Source: JANFXS01 sp022791155 (lineage in GTDB: Bacteria; Bacillota; Clostridia; Lachnospirales; Anaerotignaceae). Taken from it: 8,780 nucleotides of DNA. Under the pieces are notes generated by a model that was given only the letters and a program-made list of their open reading frames with translations, was not told the origin of the DNA and ran no database searches. Positions 6,783-8,780 of this stretch are shown here, one piece after another. Where the stretch lies: positions 1-8,780 of the forward strand of contig CATJUX010000105.1 in assembly GCA_949743895.1 (NCBI GenBank). Reading direction: 5' to 3'. The translations under genes were made by a program, and so were the position numbers. Position 1 is the stretch's first letter, and each line of letters begins with the position of its first letter.

Positions 6783-7667
6783 TCAAAATCTTCTGTCTAT
6801 AAGATATTTTGTCAGTTCTATAAGAAAATCTGCTCTGCCGCCAAAATTTTCCAAAAGCTCTATGGCTTCAGCAGAAAGCTTTTTCACAAATTTGATTGAT
6901 TCATCAACACCATATATTGTGGCGTATGTATTCTTTTTGTTTTTTTCATCACTTAAAATTGGTTTGCCAAGTTCCTCAGATGTTCCCGTCACATCAAGAA
7001 CATCATCTTGTATTTGAAAAGCAACCCCAATTTTTTCTCCTGCCATGTCAAGAATTTCCACAGAAGTTTCATTGGCTCCCCCAATTATTGCCCCAGCTTT
7101 AAGTGCCGCCTGTATCATTGCCGCTGTTTTGTTTTTATGAATATAATCTAGTGTTTCAGTGTCGATCTTTTTTCCTTCGCTTATGACGTCAACAACCTGT
7201 CCAGCAATCATTCCGTTAACTCCAGCGCCAACAGCAATTGCGTGCATGGCTTCAGCGTGCCTAATGTTTCCGCTTTTGCACACTGCTTCGGACATAACTT
7301 GAAATGCATGGCTCAAAAGTGCATCTCCTGTGAGAATGCCTATATTTTCTCCAAATGCTCTGTGGTTTGTGAGCCTTCCACGCCTGAAATTGTCATTGTC
7401 AATGGCAGGCAAATCGTCGTGTATAAGTGAATATGTGTGTATCATCTCAATTGCACATGCAAATGGCGCGGCCTCATCGTCACTTCCTTCAAAAATGTTG
7501 TTGGCCGCAAGAAGCATTATTGGCCTAAGCCTTTTTCCTCCAGCAAATGCTGAATATCTCATTGACTTAAATATAATCTCAGGATATTCTGCCTCTTTGG
7601 GCAAATATTCGTCAAGTTTTTTGTCCACATAACTTTTCTTTGATTTTAGCTCAATTTCAAGATTCAT
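6783..7667 (-). CDS. ispA: Polyprenyl synthetase, probable farnesyl diphosphate synthase
   Basis: Condenses isopentenyl diphosphate with dimethylallyl and geranyl diphosphate to give C15 farnesyl diphosphate for undecaprenyl carrier and quinone synthesis. Seen: 294 residues from the ATG at 7667. Features: GGKRLRP (43-49), first aspartate-rich motif DDLPAID (84-90) with the two-residue insertion typical of bacterial enzymes, RRGRLTNH (95-102), a GQVVD block (156-160), KT (180-181) and the second motif DDVLD (221-225). Tyr79, five residues before the first motif, matches the aromatic residue that limits Geobacillus FPP synthase to C15, so farnesyl is the likely product. The frame stays open upstream to 7793, but that extension lies over xseB in another frame and looks unlike the family. 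The chosen ATG has GAGGA 8 nt before it and overlaps the xseB end by 11 bp (ATGAATCTTGA), so the two are translationally coupled. Confidence 0.95.
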   Translation of the reverse strand: MNLEIELKSKKSYVDKKLDEYLPKEAEYPEIIFKSMRYSAFAGGKRLRPIMLLAANNIFEGSDDEAAPFACAIEMIHTYSLIHDDLPAIDNDNFRRGRLTNHRAFGENIGILTGDALLSHAFQVMSEAVCKSGNIRHAEAMHAIAVGAGVNGMIAGQVVDVISEGKKIDTETLDYIHKNKTAAMIQAALKAGAIIGGANETSVEILDMAGEKIGVAFQIQDDVLDVTGTSEELGKPILSDEKNKKNTYATIYGVDESIKFVKKLSAEAIELLENFGGRADFLIELTKYLIDRRF

Positions 7668-7914
7668 AATCTTTTTCCTCCACAAAATTGTCAAAAGGCT
7701 CAAGACTGAATTTTCCTTCAAAGTTAGTTTTAAGCTCCATAACTTCTTTTTCAGCCAAGTTGAGAGCGTTTTTGCAAAACAGAATAAGCTCAATTCCCTC
7801 TTTATAAAGCTCTATCGATTTTTCCAGCGCAGCTTCTCCACTTTCCAACTGCTGGGAAATAATATCAATCTTAGCCAAAGCATCTTCATAAGAGAGCCTT
7901 TTTTTAGCCATCAT
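7657..7914 (-). CDS. xseB: Exodeoxyribonuclease VII small subunit
   Basis: Small subunit of exonuclease VII, which degrades single-stranded DNA from both ends in a Mg-independent way; several XseB chains wrap the coiled-coil arm of each XseA. Seen: 85 residues from the ATG at 7914, usual for the family (60-90). The core has SYEDALAKIDIISQQLESGE and the following LEKSIELYKEGIELI, the two-helix hairpin that defines XseB. The tail is acidic (VEEKDYES). Start choice: AGGA at 7924-7921 is 6 nt before ATG 7914 and directly abuts a TTG at 7920, so the ATG is preferred; a second ATG at 7911 is also possible. It overlaps the xseA end by 11 bp and the ispA start by 11 bp, giving a tight three-gene translational chain. 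Confidence 0.95.
   Translation of the reverse strand: MMAKKRLSYEDALAKIDIISQQLESGEAALEKSIELYKEGIELILFCKNALNLAEKEVMELKTNFEGKFSLEPFDNFVEEKDYES
7676..7680 (-). promoter_or_regulatory. Ribosome binding site that sets the ispA start
   Basis: GAGGA lies 8 nt before the ATG at 7667, inside the xseB 3' end. It supports the 294-residue IspA over a longer frame that opens at 7793. Confidence 0.6.
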
Positions 7915-8780
7915 TTTCAATCCTTTCCGTCACCAAAGCCGTTACACTTCCGTCTTTCAACATAACAGAAATTTCACTTCCGTTTTCAACTTGACAAACC
8001 GACGATATGAGTTCTCCTTTCTTGTCAAATGTAATGCTATATCCTCTGCTCAAAGTTCCCAGCGGAGAAAGGAGCTCAAGTCTTTCAGCCGAATGTCCCA
8101 AGAGCTTTTTTTCATTCTCAAGTTTGTTTTTCAACAGCTTATCAATATTATCTTTATATCTTTCAAGAATTATAAAATCGTTTGCCAGTCTTTCCTCAAC
8201 ACGTCTAAATGTTCTGCTTTTAAAAATTTGTTCAATATATCTTTTATTATCTTCAATGTATTTATTCATTGCATAGCAAAGCCTGCGCTTGACAAAATCT
8301 AACTTTTCAATGTCTTCATTGCAGTCATTCACAGCCAATTCAGCCGCCGCCGAAGGAGTTGGCGCTCTCAAATCAGCCACAAAATCTGTGATTGTAAAAT
8401 CTGTTTCATGCCCAACAGCAGAAATGACCGGTGTTTCTGAAGCAAAAACAGCTCTTGCCACAATCTCCTCATTAAACGCCCATAGATCTTCAATGCTTCC
8501 GCCACCACGGCCCAAAATTATTGTATCAGCTTTGCCCCATTTATTAACCGCTTTTAATGATTTTTCAATTGAAGCCGCTGCATTTTCGCCCTGAACCAAT
8601 GTTGGGAACACAACAATTTGAACGCCTTTGTTTCTTCGTTTAATTATATTAATTATATCTCTCACAGCCGCCCCAGTTGGAGAAGTTATGACAGCAACAG
8701 TTTTTGGTCTTTTGGAAATTTCACGCTTAAAATCTGAATCAAAGAGTCCTTCTGTCTCAAGCTTCTTTTTGAGCCTGTCA
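7904..8780 (-). CDS. xseA: Exodeoxyribonuclease VII large subunit (5' end beyond window)
   Basis: Catalytic subunit of exonuclease VII, a single-strand DNA nuclease in repair. Seen: 291 codons in frame from the right edge to TAA at 7906-7904. The visible part begins DRLKKKLETEGLFD, which in the family follows the N-terminal OB-fold, so roughly the first 105-110 residues lie outside the window. Visible blocks (numbering from the first visible residue): VITSPTGAAVRDI (30-42), GRGGGSIEDLW (90-100) and GHETDFTITDFVADL (123-137) with RAPTPSAAAE after it. These are the conserved catalytic core, including the His/Asp of GHETD. A Lys/Glu/Leu-rich coiled coil of about 150-255 should carry XseB, and the C-terminal SPLGTLSRGYSI block is present. 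A GTG at 8665 falls inside the catalytic domain and is not the start. The stop overlaps xseB. Confidence 0.97.
   Translation of the reverse strand, partial: DRLKKKLETEGLFDSDFKREISKRPKTVAVITSPTGAAVRDIINIIKRRNKGVQIVVFPTLVQGENAAASIEKSLKAVNKWGKADTIILGRGGGSIEDLWAFNEEIVARAVFASETPVISAVGHETDFTITDFVADLRAPTPSAAAELAVNDCNEDIEKLDFVKRRLCYAMNKYIEDNKRYIEQIFKSRTFRRVEERLANDFIILERYKDNIDKLLKNKLENEKKLLGHSAERLELLSPLGTLSRGYSITFDKKGELISSVCQVENGSEISVMLKDGSVTALVTERIENDG
7921..7928 (-). promoter_or_regulatory. Ribosome binding site of xseB within xseA
   Basis: GGAAAGGA inside the xseA 3' end. The AGGA portion is spaced 6 nt from ATG 7914 (9 nt from ATG 7911) and touches the TTG at 7920, which argues against that TTG as start. 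Confidence 0.5.

Noticed and set aside
7668..7793. N-terminal extension of IspA by 42 residues
   Set aside because: The extension overlaps xseB out of frame, does not resemble the family, and a better start with GAGGA spacing exists at 7667.
7915..7920. TTG at 7920 as start of xseB
   Set aside because: It directly touches the AGGA site, leaving no spacer, while ATG 7914 has ideal spacing.

Overview
The window is an AT-rich stretch of core chromosome. Every gene lies on the minus strand, so transcription runs from high to low coordinates. The gene order xseA-xseB-ispA-DUF212-dxs-tlyA-nadK-argR-recN is the conserved housekeeping cluster known from Firmicutes, especially Clostridia. The low GC, strong purine-rich ribosome binding sites, occasional TTG/GTG starts and clostridial-type protein sequences all point to an anaerobic Clostridia-like organism. 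I cannot name a genus. No mobile element, CRISPR array, RNA gene, prophage or defence gene is visible.

Layout, in the direction of transcription: 8780-7904 holds the 3' part of xseA (its start lies outside the window). It is followed by xseB (7914-7657) and ispA (7667-6783), which are chained by two 11-bp overlaps. A small DUF212/divergent-PAP2 membrane protein follows (6765-6322). A 131-bp gap (6321-6191) is the only real intergenic space; it contains a good sigma-A-like promoter and several short inverted repeats. The second block is dxs (GTG start, 6190-4307), tlyA (4305-3496), nadK (3477-2623), argR (2622-2170), recN (2151-433) and an IscR-type Rrf2 regulator with a TTG start at 430 that runs off the left edge. 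Gaps inside this block are 0-18 bp, so it is probably one transcription unit with translational coupling.

The genes combine several housekeeping jobs. XseA/XseB form exonuclease VII and RecN acts in double-strand break repair. Dxs and IspA act at the start and in the prenyl chain elongation step of isoprenoid synthesis, with a phosphatase-like membrane protein of unknown substrate between them. TlyA methylates rRNA, NadK makes NADP+, ArgR senses arginine, and the Rrf2 protein probably senses Fe-S status. I see no new biological system. The points most worth a second look are the cluster-terminal IscR-like regulator (exact CX5CX5C spacing but Gln instead of His107), the internal dxs promoter region, and the DUF212 protein between two isoprenoid genes.
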